NCBI GenBank assembly: GCA_963662175.1
Contig: OY759226.1
Coordinates: forward strand, 22,236,946-22,300,945
Source of the DNA: Aradus depressus
Lineage: Eukaryota > Arthropoda > Insecta > Hemiptera > Aradidae
DNA: 64,000 nucleotides
Direction: 5' to 3'
The notes beneath the pieces were generated by a model. That model was not told the origin of the DNA. It was given only the letters and a program-made list of their open reading frames with translations, and searched no databases. Of the stretch, positions 1 through 9,295 are shown in pieces. The first letter of the stretch is position 1; each line of letters begins with the position of its first letter. The translations under genes were made by a program, and so were the position numbers.

Positions 1-102
1 AATTAACGAATGTTCCTAAATTAAATTAAATTATTTCTTAAGTATAACTGTTACTTCTTGATTAAAATAAAACAAAACAAAAGCAAAAAGTAAAAATGAG
101 GG

Positions 103-905
103 TTATTTGTTAAATAATACTGTTACACATTTGTTCCATGTTTCTCTGTTGCTGGCCACTGTGCACCATCCATCCCCTATTCTCTCCACTATCTCGTCCC
201 TCCACCGCAGTCCTGGTCTTCCTTTTCCTCTTCTTCTGTCTCTAGGAATCCACTCCGTGCAGACTTTAGCCCATCGTCGAGGATCCATCCTTGTCATATG
301 CCCGGCCCATCTCCACTTCATCAAGTGTGCTTCCTTCTGGAGGTTTCTTAGCCTCACCTTTTGTAGAACCTCGCTGTTTCTTATCCTGTCACTTATCTTT
401 ATTCCAAGCATGCTCCTCATCATCCTAAGTTGGTTTACTTCCAGACGACGATCCAGCTTCTGTGTCAGCGACCAGGTCTGTGCACCATATAGGATGGATG
501 GATAGACGCAGCTCATCAGGATTTTGGCTTTCAGGTCAACTGCAATTTCTCCCTTAAGTATTTTTTTCAGAGACCAGTATTTTCTCCATCCTGCTCTAAT
601 TCTGCAGTTCACCTCTTTCTCTGTTCGTGCTTGGAAAGTCAATGTTTGCCCCAGGTACCGGTTTTCGTCCACATACTCTATCTCTTCTTTGTGAACTATG
701 AAGCATTCTCTTCTTGAATTGGTCATAACTTTTGTCTTTTCCGGGTTTAGCGTCAGTCCTACTTTCCTGCTGGTGGTGGTTAGCTGCGATATCATTGTTT
801 CTAGTTCTTCGCTTGACTTTCCAACTAGAACAATATCATCCGCAAAGCGCAAGTTAGTGAGATGTGTCCCATTTATGTTTATTCCTTTGTTTTCCCACTC
901 TAATT
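103..905 (-). pseudogene. RTE-like non-LTR retrotransposon, C-terminal part of reverse transcriptase (5'-truncated)
   Basis: The reading frame encodes the end of the palm, the thumb and the C-terminal tail of a reverse transcriptase. The catalytic FADD box sits near the start of the open stretch. It is followed by the YLG motif, the ILYGAQTWSL segment, a WAGHMTRM segment and a basic GKGRPGLRWRDE tail, which is the order seen in insect RTE-clade ORF2 proteins. The frame can be read upstream of the FADD box to about position 905 (residues GINING then HLTN), and then a stop appears. No endonuclease domain is present, so this is a 5'-truncated copy with about a quarter of ORF2. The stop codon lies near 103 and is followed by an A/T-rich stretch that fits a short 3' UTR. 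Clade assignment comes from motif order only. Confidence 0.85.
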
Positions 906-1052
906 CTCAACATATAGCTTGCATTTTTCATTAAAACAATATATAAGTTTATGTTAATTTTTGAAAAGCATTAATTTTCTTGCGTAAACAGAGACCTCAA
1001 TAGGCCACTGTTACGAGATACGTCACTGTTCCGGTAAAGGTAGGATATATAC
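906..1052. other. AT-rich spacer
   Basis: Nothing recognisable between the RTE fragment and the next repeat. Confidence 0.4.
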
Positions 1053-1180
1053 ATGGGAGTACTTTCGGTATTTCTACCATCCTCAGCCAAAAGTATAAGA
1101 GGTAAGACTAAGTTAATATTACAGAATGTCAGCCTCTCGAGGAACCCCTTACCCTCCCCCCTGGTGTTCCCCATGACATC
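1053..1180 (+). mobile_element. MITE-P arm, diverged partial copy
   Basis: ATGGGAGTACTTTCGGTAT at the start matches the arm of the foldback MITE at 27496-27968, and the CAGCC motif follows at the same distance. Only one arm is recognisable and the rest is diverged. Confidence 0.55.
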
Positions 1181-1446
1181 ATATATTCCTATCTATGCTA
1201 AACTGTCAAACTGTGAGATATTTTATGAAAAGAAGATCACAATTTTTCAAATGTATGAACCCTTTTTAAGATCTAGGTAATGTTCTAGACTATATAATAT
1301 TTCCTATGCATTAACAATGAACATGCGAATAATATAACATAGTAAAAAATTAAAATAATTGGTTCTAATTACAAACTACCAATTATTTTGTTGTACAAAA
1401 CACACCACGGAACATTAATGTTATAATGTAAAAATTAAGAATTTTA

Positions 1447-1609
1447 AAGGGGGCCATGGTGGTCGCATGGTCTCATCATGGTTTGCGGGTTCGAATCCCG
1501 TCCGGGAGTGAGTTTTATTTCGTAGATAAAACTCCCTCCCGGGGCCTTGAATGTCGTAAATAACTAGATAACACATTGACATGGCTAATATGCATCGTAC
1601 ATAAGACAA
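1447..1609 (+). repeat. SINE-2, tRNA-derived, copy 1
   Basis: A perfect pol III B-box (GGTTCGAATCC) sits in a tRNA-like head. It is followed by a palindromic CGGGAG-rich body and a tail ending near CATCGTACATAAGAC. The same structure occurs inverted at 22473-22665. The A-box half of the head is degraded in this copy. Confidence 0.7.
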
Positions 1610-1869
1610 GAAAAAATAAATTAATTTTAAAACGAAATATGTAAACGATAAATTCTTAACAGGACTATAAAATAAAACAATGTACAGAACGTAATGAAAA
1701 CAAAAATAATATTTTTAGATTCACTGAAAACAGTCCGTAATGTTTTTTTGCTTTAAAGAAGACGATCTTGTAGGCGCCTCAAGGTCAGTAGTCAAACCCT
1801 CTCTTTGAATTATTTTCGTACTTACCTTAAATTAAAGTTAGTTTCCCATATCTTAATTAGTTTTTTTCA
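1610..1869. other. AT-rich spacer
   Basis: Low-complexity AT-rich DNA. It may be the interior of the pogo/Tigger-like element whose right end follows, but no left end was found. Confidence 0.3.
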
Positions 1870-1916
1870 AATCCCGTCTGGATTAACCGTATGTCCGGAT
1901 TAGCGGGACTCTACTG
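1870..1916. mobile_element. Pogo/Tigger-like terminal inverted repeat, solitary right end
   Basis: Read on the minus strand, the element begins CAGTAGAGTCCCGCTAATCC directly after a TA dinucleotide (1917-1918). This layout is typical of pogo/Tigger-like ends. The matching left end was not found, so this is a fragment. Confidence 0.55.
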
Positions 1917-1957
1917 TATTATATTTACAATTTTATTAGCCTCATTTGATAGTTTAC

Positions 1958-2128
1958 CTTTGTGATGTCTGCAGGCAACAAAGCATGGTTTGTTCCGTTG
2001 TGGCTCTTCTGACAGACGACATAGATACTCGACAACCGTCTTGCCCACCAGTCTGTCTGCACACCAGACTGGACGTTCTCTGCTTCCTTCTCCACAACCC
2101 TCTGGCACGTAGCAAGAACCCCATTCAC
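1958..2128 (-). CDS. Candidate host exon encoding a thrombospondin type-1 repeat
   Basis: Translation on the minus strand gives about 57 codons that match the TSP1 cysteine plan. EWGSC is followed by GCGEGSRERPVWC, then YLC, then P-x-x-x-x-K-P-C and V-A-C. This gives six cysteines, a leading tryptophan, a C-G-x-G-x-R-x-R-x-V-x-C core and the usual PC...C ending. The right boundary has an AG acceptor (CTC on the + strand at 2128-2130) and the left boundary reads AAAG then GTAAAC, a reasonable donor. Both boundaries are phase 1, so the exon is symmetric, as is usual for shuffled extracellular modules. TSP1 repeats occur in secreted or membrane proteins such as ADAMTS-like and THSD7-type proteins and bind matrix or glycans. 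The parent protein cannot be named from one repeat. An in-frame stop lies just outside the acceptor, so the open frame ends where an exon would. No other TSP1 exon was found. A pseudo-exon is possible. Confidence 0.6.
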
Positions 2129-2308
2129 CTCAACACAACACAATTATAATCATTAGTGATCCACAGCTCCATATATATATTTATTATTTATTATTAGTCA
2201 GCGTCAAAAGATTTTTATGTAATAATAATAAATTTTATTAAAGTGACTGAACTATTTAAACAACTTAAAATCCTGCCTTTGCCATAGCTGTTTATATTTG
2301 AAACATTA

Positions 2309-2780
2309 ATGGTTATTATGAAAAATAAAAATATTTTCCCTCTCAACAATACTAGTCATGATTACGATACCAGGAAGAAAGAAGACTTTCGAATAACTAA
2401 ACACTGCTCTTCACTTTTTGAAAAAAGTATAACTCATAAAGGAATTAATTTTTTTAATGCCTTTCCCCACTTCTTGAAGTCAATAGATACAATAAAAAAA
2501 TTTAAATTTAAACTAAAAATGTTTATGTTAGAGGAAACCCTTTACACAGAAACGGAATTTTATTCTCACTGTTCAAAAAGAATAAAATAACTACAATAAA
2601 AAAAAAAAATCGTGTTTCATATCCAAAAACATTATTTGATACAAAGCTTTCATATTTATTTTTTGGGCAAAGTTCCTCCACACCTTAAAGGTCAGTCCAA
2701 TGTACCTTATTGTTTTATTTATTCATTTATAGTTTTTTATTTATTTAGAATTTTTTATATATTCATTTATAATTGAATTA
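2309..2780 (+). pseudogene. CR1/Jockey-like retrotransposon, RT C-terminus and start of 3' UTR, copy 1
   Basis: The ORF at 2309-2590 encodes the extreme C-terminus of a non-LTR reverse transcriptase. It has a YDTRKK motif, an SLFEKSITHKGINFFNAFP segment and a lysine-rich FKFKLKMFMLEE tail ending at Y-x-E-x-EFY. This pattern is common at the end of CR1- and Jockey-type ORF2 proteins. The same tail recurs almost identically at 53565-53690, with the same downstream sequence. The 3' UTR continues to about 2780, is broken by the I-like element, and resumes near 4165. The copy is strongly 5'-truncated. Confidence 0.75.
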
Positions 2781-2794
2781 TCTATATATATATA

Positions 2795-4020
2795 TTTTTT
2801 TTATTTTTTTTATTTTTTTTTATTTTGTTTTTTTTCTTAGTTTTTATTTAACGTCGCATCGACTGCAGGGCCATTAGCGACGACTATTGCTTCTATATGT
2901 CTTCGTAGAAGTTTGTGTCTTGAAGGAACTGGATGAGTCCGTTGTATTCGTCGGTGGGTGTTTGAAGTAGTTTTTTCATGTCAGTCGGTAGTTTGTATTT
3001 CTTTCTTAATGCGGTGTAGTTTGTGCAGTTAGTCAGTATATGTTGTACTGTGAGCTCTGAATAGTCTTGGTTGCAGGAGCATGTCGGGTGTTCAAGTCCA
3101 AGAAGTAAGTAGGAATGTGTCAGTTTCGTATGTCCAAGTCTTAGTCTTGTGATGACTACCGTGTCTCGTCTGTTCATGTTACTTGGAGGTTTCCATGGCT
3201 TGTTTTCGTCTTTTATTTTTCTGAGTTTGTTGTCAGTCGTCTGAGTCCATTGATTGTTCCAGTGTTGTTCAATTTTGTTTTTGAAGTAGGTTGAAAGGTC
3301 TTGTGCTGTGTTAACTGTTTGTTGCGGCAGTAAGGAGGAGAGTGCAGCGTCTTTTGCAGCAATGTCTGCTTTTTCGTTCCCAGAAATGCCAACATGGGAC
3401 GGGATCCAAATTAGTTTTAATTTTTTTTGTTTTTTAATTAATTTTGAATGCCATGAGTGAATTTCTTGAATGCTTTTGTCAACCGACCAAAGATTTTGAA
3501 TCGCCAGAATCGAGCTAAGAGAATCTGTGAAAATAAGAAATTTGGAATTTTGTGATTGGGATGTGAATATAAAAGCTTGCAGTAACGTGAAAAGTTCTCC
3601 TGTGAAAATGCTGCATTCTGGATTGATTTTGAACGTCCAGTTCGAATCTGGGGTGACTACTGCACATCCCACACCCTCCTCCATCTTGGATGCGTCTGTG
3701 TAGATCCTGGTGTAGTCCATGTGTCTCCTGCATATGTCATTGTGTTTCTGTATAAAGTATTGTGCCGGTGTATCTGTTTTCTTGTGTTTGTGTAGTTCCA
3801 TGTTTGTGTTCACAGGGCTCCACATCCAAGGAGGGTCCCCGCTCTGCATTCTTTTTTCCACTTTGTTCCAGGTCGCTATGTTAAAATGTACCAAGTATTT
3901 TCGTACTCTTGAGCAGAAAGGAGTAAACTGGTTGTTTATTGGAGGACGAGCAGCTGTGAAGACGTCATGAGTATCAGACTTCGAAGCTAATTTAGCAGCG
4001 TGTTTCAGAGTGAGGTATTT
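2795..4020 (-). mobile_element. I-like non-LTR retrotransposon fragment: RNase H domain and C-terminus, nested in CR1-like copy 1
   Basis: The longest coherent frame in the window runs from 2893 up to about 4020, since the reading stays open past the first listed start (KYLTLKHAAKLASKS...). It contains an RNase HI domain: YTDASKMEEGVG (first Asp), FTGELFTLLQA (Glu), LIFTDSLSSILAI (second Asp) and WIPSHVGISGNEKADIAAK (His and last Asp). The catalytic D-E-D-D set and the His are all present. A C-terminal part follows with RLRLGHTKLTHSYLL and a C-x-C...H-x-x-x-x-C zinc-binding-like motif (TCSCNQDY...VQHILTNC), as in I-clade and related retrotransposons. The 3' end is a T-rich run on the + strand at 2795-2840, read as the poly(A) tail. 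The reverse transcriptase part is missing. This is the least decayed retroelement frame here apart from the piggyBac. Confidence 0.85.
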
Positions 4021-4164
4021 TTTTTATTGTTATAGTTACATTGTTTTGTTTTTTTCTTCTATATCGCACATTGTGACCTGATGATGGGATGTAAGAATGT
4101 CCCGAAACATAGTTGGGATAAAGACACTTCCGAAGAGTTTTTTTTTGAAAAATAGTTATCTTAA
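4021..4164. other. Segment with hammerhead-like CTGATGA...GAAAC motif
   Basis: At 4078-4108 the + strand reads CTGATGA, an extra T, a stem GGGA/TCCC, then GAAAC. The segment lies between the I-like coding part and the resumed CR1-like 3' UTR. See the findings for its limits. Confidence 0.35.
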
Positions 4165-4430
4165 TTTTTATTAAATTGAAAAATACTACTTATTATAAAC
4201 ATATCTTGTATTAATTTGTTTATACACTCATATATTTTCAATTATTTATTAGTTCAGTTTTTATTAATTTCATTTTACTTTTTTTAATAGTTTTGTTAAT
4301 ACTACTAATCATAGAGGTGTTAGACTCAAGTAGTTATAAATCTATATCTTAATGTATAAATTCTTTTGATGTATCCTATTACCATGTATTGGTTTAAAGG
4401 AAATAAATTTGTTATTATTTAAATAAAAAG
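4165..4430 (+). repeat. CR1-like 3' UTR, resumed part of copy 1
   Basis: Near-identical to 54150-54415, ending with ATTGGTTTAAAGGAAATAAA and an ATT-rich tail. The 2309-2780 block and this block are continuous in a model element, so the DNA between them is an insertion. Confidence 0.75.
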
Positions 4431-4523
4431 AAGTAATTTTGACTCGGTTACGTACAGGGCACACCAGGCTGACCCATGGATATCTGATGGCTCGGGAACC
4501 CCCTCCTCTGAGTCAGTCCTGCG

Positions 4524-5405
4524 GTTCAATCACCACAAAGTATCGATACTTTTACTCACAAAGTATCGAATAAAACTTTCGATCCTACTCGTATCGAAAA
4601 AAATCGAGTACTTCGTTATAATTAATTTTAAACCATGTATAATATATATAGCTACCTACATAATAATAATAAAAAACACAATTTTGAAAGGTATAAATGA
4701 GATATTGTAGCGGGCATAAGAAACAAATAAATCAAATCGAATAAGATAAAATTATATTATTAAAAACATACTGAAAATAATAAAAAGCCTTGTAAAATAA
4801 ACATACAATTTATTTTTACTAAGGATACAATAGGTACTACTGGAGACTAGTCGTATTCTCACAATATTTAATTTTTTTTAAACACTTTTCGCAAATCGCT
4901 GAGATCGAATCGTTCTTAGTGCAATAAATCCACACTTTCGCCGTAGACGAGGCATTATAATTATTTTTTGTAATTGACAAAATGGAATGTAAAAATAAAA
5001 TAAAATGCTGAAATCATAATTACGTTCACGGTTCTGTTCAAAATCAAACAAACTTACACCTTCATAAACGATAATTTAATGTAAATAAGGTAAGAAATAA
5101 GGACGCATCATGCAGACTGCGTCATCACATCACACATGAGGTTATCACCATCGATATATGTCATTTGTCCGTGGACCGTAATTTGAGTTCAGTATTTTAT
5201 TGCAACAACAAATAAAAGAAAATTGTATGAAATTAAATGGTGAACGATTCTGATGAATTGAAAAATTGATATTCTTTTTTTTAATTTCTGAAATTTGAAA
5301 CGAGTACTTTGAATCGGTATAAATAATATCTACTCGATACCTAATTGGTATAGAAAGAACAGTATCGATTCTTTACTTGTATTTACTTGTATCGATAGAT
5401 CCCTA
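4524..5405. mobile_element. Non-autonomous hAT-like transposon with 8-bp target duplication
   Basis: GTCCTGCG flanks the element at 4516-4523 and 5406-5413. The right end reads inward TAGGGATCTATCGATAC, a hAT-like start. The left end is eroded (TTCAATCACCACAAAGTATC) but matches the intact end at 52748-52891, which starts TAGGGTTCAATCGATACC. The subterminal regions are rich in TATCGA motifs. The interior is AT-rich with no transposase frame. Confidence 0.75.
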
Positions 5406-6075
5406 GTCCTGCGGGATCGGACACATTTTGATTGCATAGCATATAGTCCCAATTCAATTGTCAATTTAATAAAAATATAGTGGGAAAGGCAGCCATTTGG
5501 AAGTACTTTCTGGGGAACTATTATCGGCAGAAGGAAAAAGCACGAAGAAGACATAAATCCAACTGTCTGAAGATATATGAGCTCCACATACGGGATATCG
5601 GATATGGCAATTGGAGCCCGCAACCTTGGAATTGAGAAAAAAAAATCAGTCGGAGAATCACGGAAATGTACTACCTCAGCACGAATTAATAAATTAAGTT
5701 TTTGCTCTCCCTCCAAAGCCAATCGATTATTTGGCCTAAAACTCGATAAGTGACTTACATCGCGGATTCTGATCCTCTATTAAATTTTGTGTCATATTAT
5801 ACACTGTTGTCACATACATTACAATGTAATGTATGATGTCATCAGCAGTAATTTAGGATATCTGAGTCTCGAGACCCCTTCTCTGACGCTTCCTCCCTTA
5901 CGGCTGATACACATTTATATATACAATTTTATGTTGATATATGCACACATAGAGACAGATTATTATTTTTTCATTTTTGAAATCAGAGAGTCAGAAAACA
6001 TGAAATTCCGGTGAAAACATAAAATTTCTGACCGATTACATAACTTCTTCTATATACTTTGCTTGGCGAAGAAAA
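5406..6075. repeat. Rep-A family, two degraded pieces
   Basis: GGAAATGTACTACCTCAGC and GCTCTCCCTCCAAAGCCAAT at 5660-5725 match Rep-A ends elsewhere, and TCTGACCGATTACATAACTT near 6027 matches the opposite end. No coding capacity beyond frame shadows. Confidence 0.6.
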
Positions 6076-6356
6076 AAAAAAAAAAATGAAAGATTTTAGA
6101 AGATATTTTTGTTATGTAGAAGAAGAATTTATTATAACAGTCGCATTTACAGGGGTACAATTTTACAATAAGGTTCCTTAACCATTACCCTTATACACTA
6201 AATACAAAAAAAAAAAAAAAAAATCAGTTAAATTAAAGACAATGCTACGGCTTAAGAGTAAATTTTAAAAAACTCTTAAAGAAAAAAAAACAGATACAAA
6301 GAAACTGAAATGAATAGAAAAAAAATGAATAAACATTCAGAAACAGAGATTATAAT
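6076..6356. other. AT-rich spacer with A-runs
   Basis: Several poly(A) runs. The part next to 6357 is on the 3' side of the Jockey-like fragment and may be its 3' UTR. Confidence 0.4.
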
Positions 6357-6890
6357 TTAAAATCGTGAACTGATATTTTTGTGTTTCTCTCCCTGAGTTT
6401 TCCCTATTTTCTTTACCAAAATATTTTGATTTGTGTCACTCTTAAGTAAGCCCAGTAGGAGCTCAACATTTAGGTCTTCATGGTTTTGAAGGATGGAGGT
6501 GTCCCTCGAGTAGCTACCAACCAATCTAAGGCATTTGTTTTGGGCCACTTGAAGAGTTCTCAAGTTGGTATTGCTTGCAAGACCGGCCCACACTGGGCAT
6601 GCATACGTCATCACTGGCCGCAACAGAAGCTTGTATATGATGAGTCTATTGGTTAGATTAAGGGCGGCCTTTCTGTGGAGTAACGGGAATAAGGAGAACA
6701 CAAGTCCGCTCACAGTATTTGCTTTCTGTCTGATATGTTGCCTGAAGGTCAGTCGTCTGTCGAGAAGATCACCAAGGTATTTTACTGTATCGGTCCAGTC
6801 CAAATTTTCTATTTTCTGGTGTAATGTAAGATCGCTTCAGTTTTCCTTCATTAATTTTAAGTTTCTATTTATGAAAAAACCGTAATGCAA
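6357..6890 (-). pseudogene. Jockey-like reverse transcriptase, thumb region fragment
   Basis: The frame shows WTDTVKYLGDLLDRRLTF, then RQHIRQKA, FPLLHRKAALNLTNRL, LIYKLLLRPVMTYACPVW and LRTLQVAQNKCLRLV, the standard order after the RT palm in Jockey-clade ORF2. Upstream residues up to about 6890 (NLKLMKEN...) also fit, with a stop between. There is no catalytic YADD box, endonuclease or RNase H, so it is a truncated and mutated remnant. Confidence 0.8.
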
Positions 6891-6924
6891 TTTTTCTTAT
6901 GTTTTTTTTATATCAGGGATGTGG

Positions 6925-7105
6925 GAAAACCCTTGAGAACGCCAACCTCCTGATGGGACGTTAAGCAATGGTCTCGAACCTGTACGATGTCGGATACTCG
7001 TTAAAGACCCTTCCCTACGTAAATAAATCTAGTCGGACCAAAGTGTTAAGACATAATGAACTCGTAGTTGAAGCCTGGGCATGAGTTAGAATAACTAACT
7101 ACCTA
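6925..7105 (+). repeat. SINE-1, 3' body fragment
   Basis: GATGGGACGTTAAGCAATGG, GTACGATGTCGGATACTCG and GCCTGGGCATGAGTTAGAAT are the SINE-1 body and tail. The tRNA head and the middle are missing. Confidence 0.75.
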
Positions 7106-7216
7106 TATATTTTTCAGTCATTTTCTGGGGAAAATTAATAGGTGTCGTCCTTGGAGGATTCTGGATACTTGGTTTCATGTTTCTAGCTGCGGTCATCTGG
7201 GTAGAAACAGGGTGTC

Positions 7217-8447
7217 TCTATGGTCCCAGGGAATATGTTGTTAAGTCGTAAAATGGCCAAAATGAGTTAAGTGTACTGTGATCATCTCCCAAGCCATCTG
7301 CGCACTGTGAAGAAGTTGGGAGCTCAGAACTCTAATACTTTCGGAATTATAAAAATGTGGGTTTCTTGGTTCGTAAAATTGTGTATGTTCTCGGTTAAAT
7401 CAACTTAATCTACATCTTTGAGGGATCATTCACGAGATAACTGCATTTAACCAATTATTCACTACGGCAGACTATTCCAAGTGAAGAGGGCGTTTTCGGT
7501 TAAATCAACTTTAGAGAGGCATCATTCACGAGTATTTCTAAAAGTATGGTTAATAATTAGGTAAGTGATGGGGAATGATTAGGTAACTGAGGGAAAATCC
7601 AAGAAAGGATTAACAATATTCATTTTAATTCACTCCTATAGATTTAGAAGGTATATGATTAATAATGATGCAAATATTATTATTAAACGACTGATTGTAC
7701 AAACATAGGTTATGTCGTCTCCAAAAAGAGCTTTCTTCCACATTTTTTTGTCCTCCCATTGTCCGTCCCTAAGGCCTCGCGCTGCCATTCCTGCATTAAC
7801 GTCTTCGATCCATTTTTTTTTTCGGTCTGCCTTTTTTTCTTCTTTCTTGTGGGGTGAAATCAAGTAAACGTCTTGGCCATCTTTCTGTTCCCATTCTCAT
7901 TACATGACCGAACCAACCAAGCTGTTTTGTTTCTATGGAATAGATGATCCTTAGATCTTGCTTAACCTGTCTCCTTATGTATGTGTTTGGGATATGTTCT
8001 AGTCTGGATATCTTCTTCTCCAAAAATCCATTTCCAGGGCCAGCAGTGCTTTCTTCTTTCCTTTTCATTGTCCATGTCTCAGCACCATAGAGAACAGTAC
8101 CCATTTGTAAATTTGTTTTTTTTTTGTTTTTAATGTAACTTCTTTATTCCATAATACCAAGTTCAAGCAATCTATCAACCGTTTGCCCTTTTGTACTTTA
8201 GACTGTACATCTTCCTCGCATGTACCCTCTCATGTTAACCAGGATCCTAGATATTTGAATTGTCGACAACTATTTAATACCCAATTACCGACATTAAGGT
8301 GTATTGTATCTGAATTAAATACCATGATGCAAACATAATTTATTTATTCCAAAAACTGAATTTACACGATTAATGCACAAGTAGAAAAGTGCTGCCCTGA
8401 AAAGTTACGAATTTAGACTTACCAATTTATTCCCTGTGACCACACAT
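7217..8447. mobile_element. Rep-B: TA-flanked TIR element, copy 1, split by an RTE insertion
   Basis: The ends TCTATGGTCCCAGGGAATA and the inverted TGTGTGGTCACAGGGAATAA bracket a body that matches 31558-32103 nearly throughout. TA follows the right end. The body is broken at 7665-8333 by a retrotransposon fragment flanked by ATGATGCAAA. There is no transposase frame. Confidence 0.75.
7675..8323 (-). pseudogene. RTE-like RT C-terminus, 5'-truncated insertion with 10-bp target duplication
   Basis: Minus-strand pieces in shifting frames read CRQFKYLGSWLT, VLYGAETWTMKRKEE, IETKQLGWFGHVMRM, RRKKGRPKKK, and then WIEDVNAGMAARGLRDGQWED. This is the thumb and tail of an RTE-clade reverse transcriptase. 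A stop follows the YLG motif and at least one frameshift lies near 7800. ATGATGCAAA flanks the insert at 7665-7674 and 8324-8333. The 3' end carries an AAT-rich microsatellite tail, as expected from target-primed insertion. The copy at 31558-32103 preserves the empty site. Confidence 0.85.
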
Positions 8448-8859
8448 ATTAACTGTGGGATCCTTCTATCAAAATCAAATTATGGAATAATAACCGTTAC
8501 GTAAAACAAAAAATAAAATTTGATGATACTCGAAAACCACAAAGAACACTTCAGATGGGGGTTCCTTTTTGGAAATGTCTGTCAGAAAACCGTTTGACAT
8601 AAATGGTGCCCCTTCATATTATTTTTCTATAACACTGCTTCCCAAGGGCCACTCCACAGCTCGAGTGCCCTTTAACGTCCCTTCTCTCTTCTCAAATATA
8701 TTTTCTCTCTATTTTTTGTATAGTTTTCCATTTTTTTTTATTTTTGATAAAAATAATAAAACTGATGTCTCTTTTACCTTTTACCTGATTGGTAAGGCCG
8801 AATCCTCATATTATATGCTAAAAATCGATACATTCATTAAAGGAGAAGAAAAACGAATC

Positions 8860-9135
8860 AGGAGCTACATGCTTTGTCGCAAGAACGTAGTAAGGTTTGT
8901 AAGACTTCACAGACTAAGATGGGCAAGACACTTGGCAAGGATGGGAGACCATGATGTGCCAAAGATGACAGTGGAGGAAATCCATGAGAGGCCGAAGCTA
9001 TGTTGGAAGGACGGGGTTGTGCATGATGTGAGGACCCTTCCAGAGTCAGGAACTGGAGGGCAGTTACACAGGACCGAGACGACTGGAGAAGGCTGATCCA
9101 GGAGGCCTTGACTCAGAGATGAGTTATTGCGCTGA
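8860..9135 (+). pseudogene. Non-LTR retrotransposon RT tail, frameshifted
   Basis: VVRFVRLHRLRWARHLARMG is followed by a WKDGVVHDVR segment. After a frameshift near 9035 the text continues NWRAVTQDRDDWRRLIQEAL. This is the distal tail found at the end of many insect RTE-like ORF2 proteins. A (GAT)n-type run at 9134-9145 fits a microsatellite 3' tail. The open frame beginning at 8569 starts well before any recognisable homology, so only the distal half is annotated. Confidence 0.75.
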
Positions 9136-9295
9136 TGATGATGATAACATTCATTACATTGGTCGTTATTCGGGTATTTGAGTTGATAAGTGATATCTTT
9201 ATGGGATATTGAATTTAAATATAAAATTTCATGTTGATGCCTTCATTACAGCAGTTACTAGAATTTTTGTCTTAAACCTCTCATGAACTCTCTCC
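9136..9295. repeat. Rep-A fragment
   Basis: TTCATTACATTGGTCGTTAT and the following TTTCATGTTGATG motif resemble Rep-A interior units. Confidence 0.4.

Noticed and set aside
1421..1609. A 62-codon minus-strand frame
   Set aside because: It lies across SINE-2 copy 1 and recurs in shifted form in copy 2, so it is a repeat shadow.
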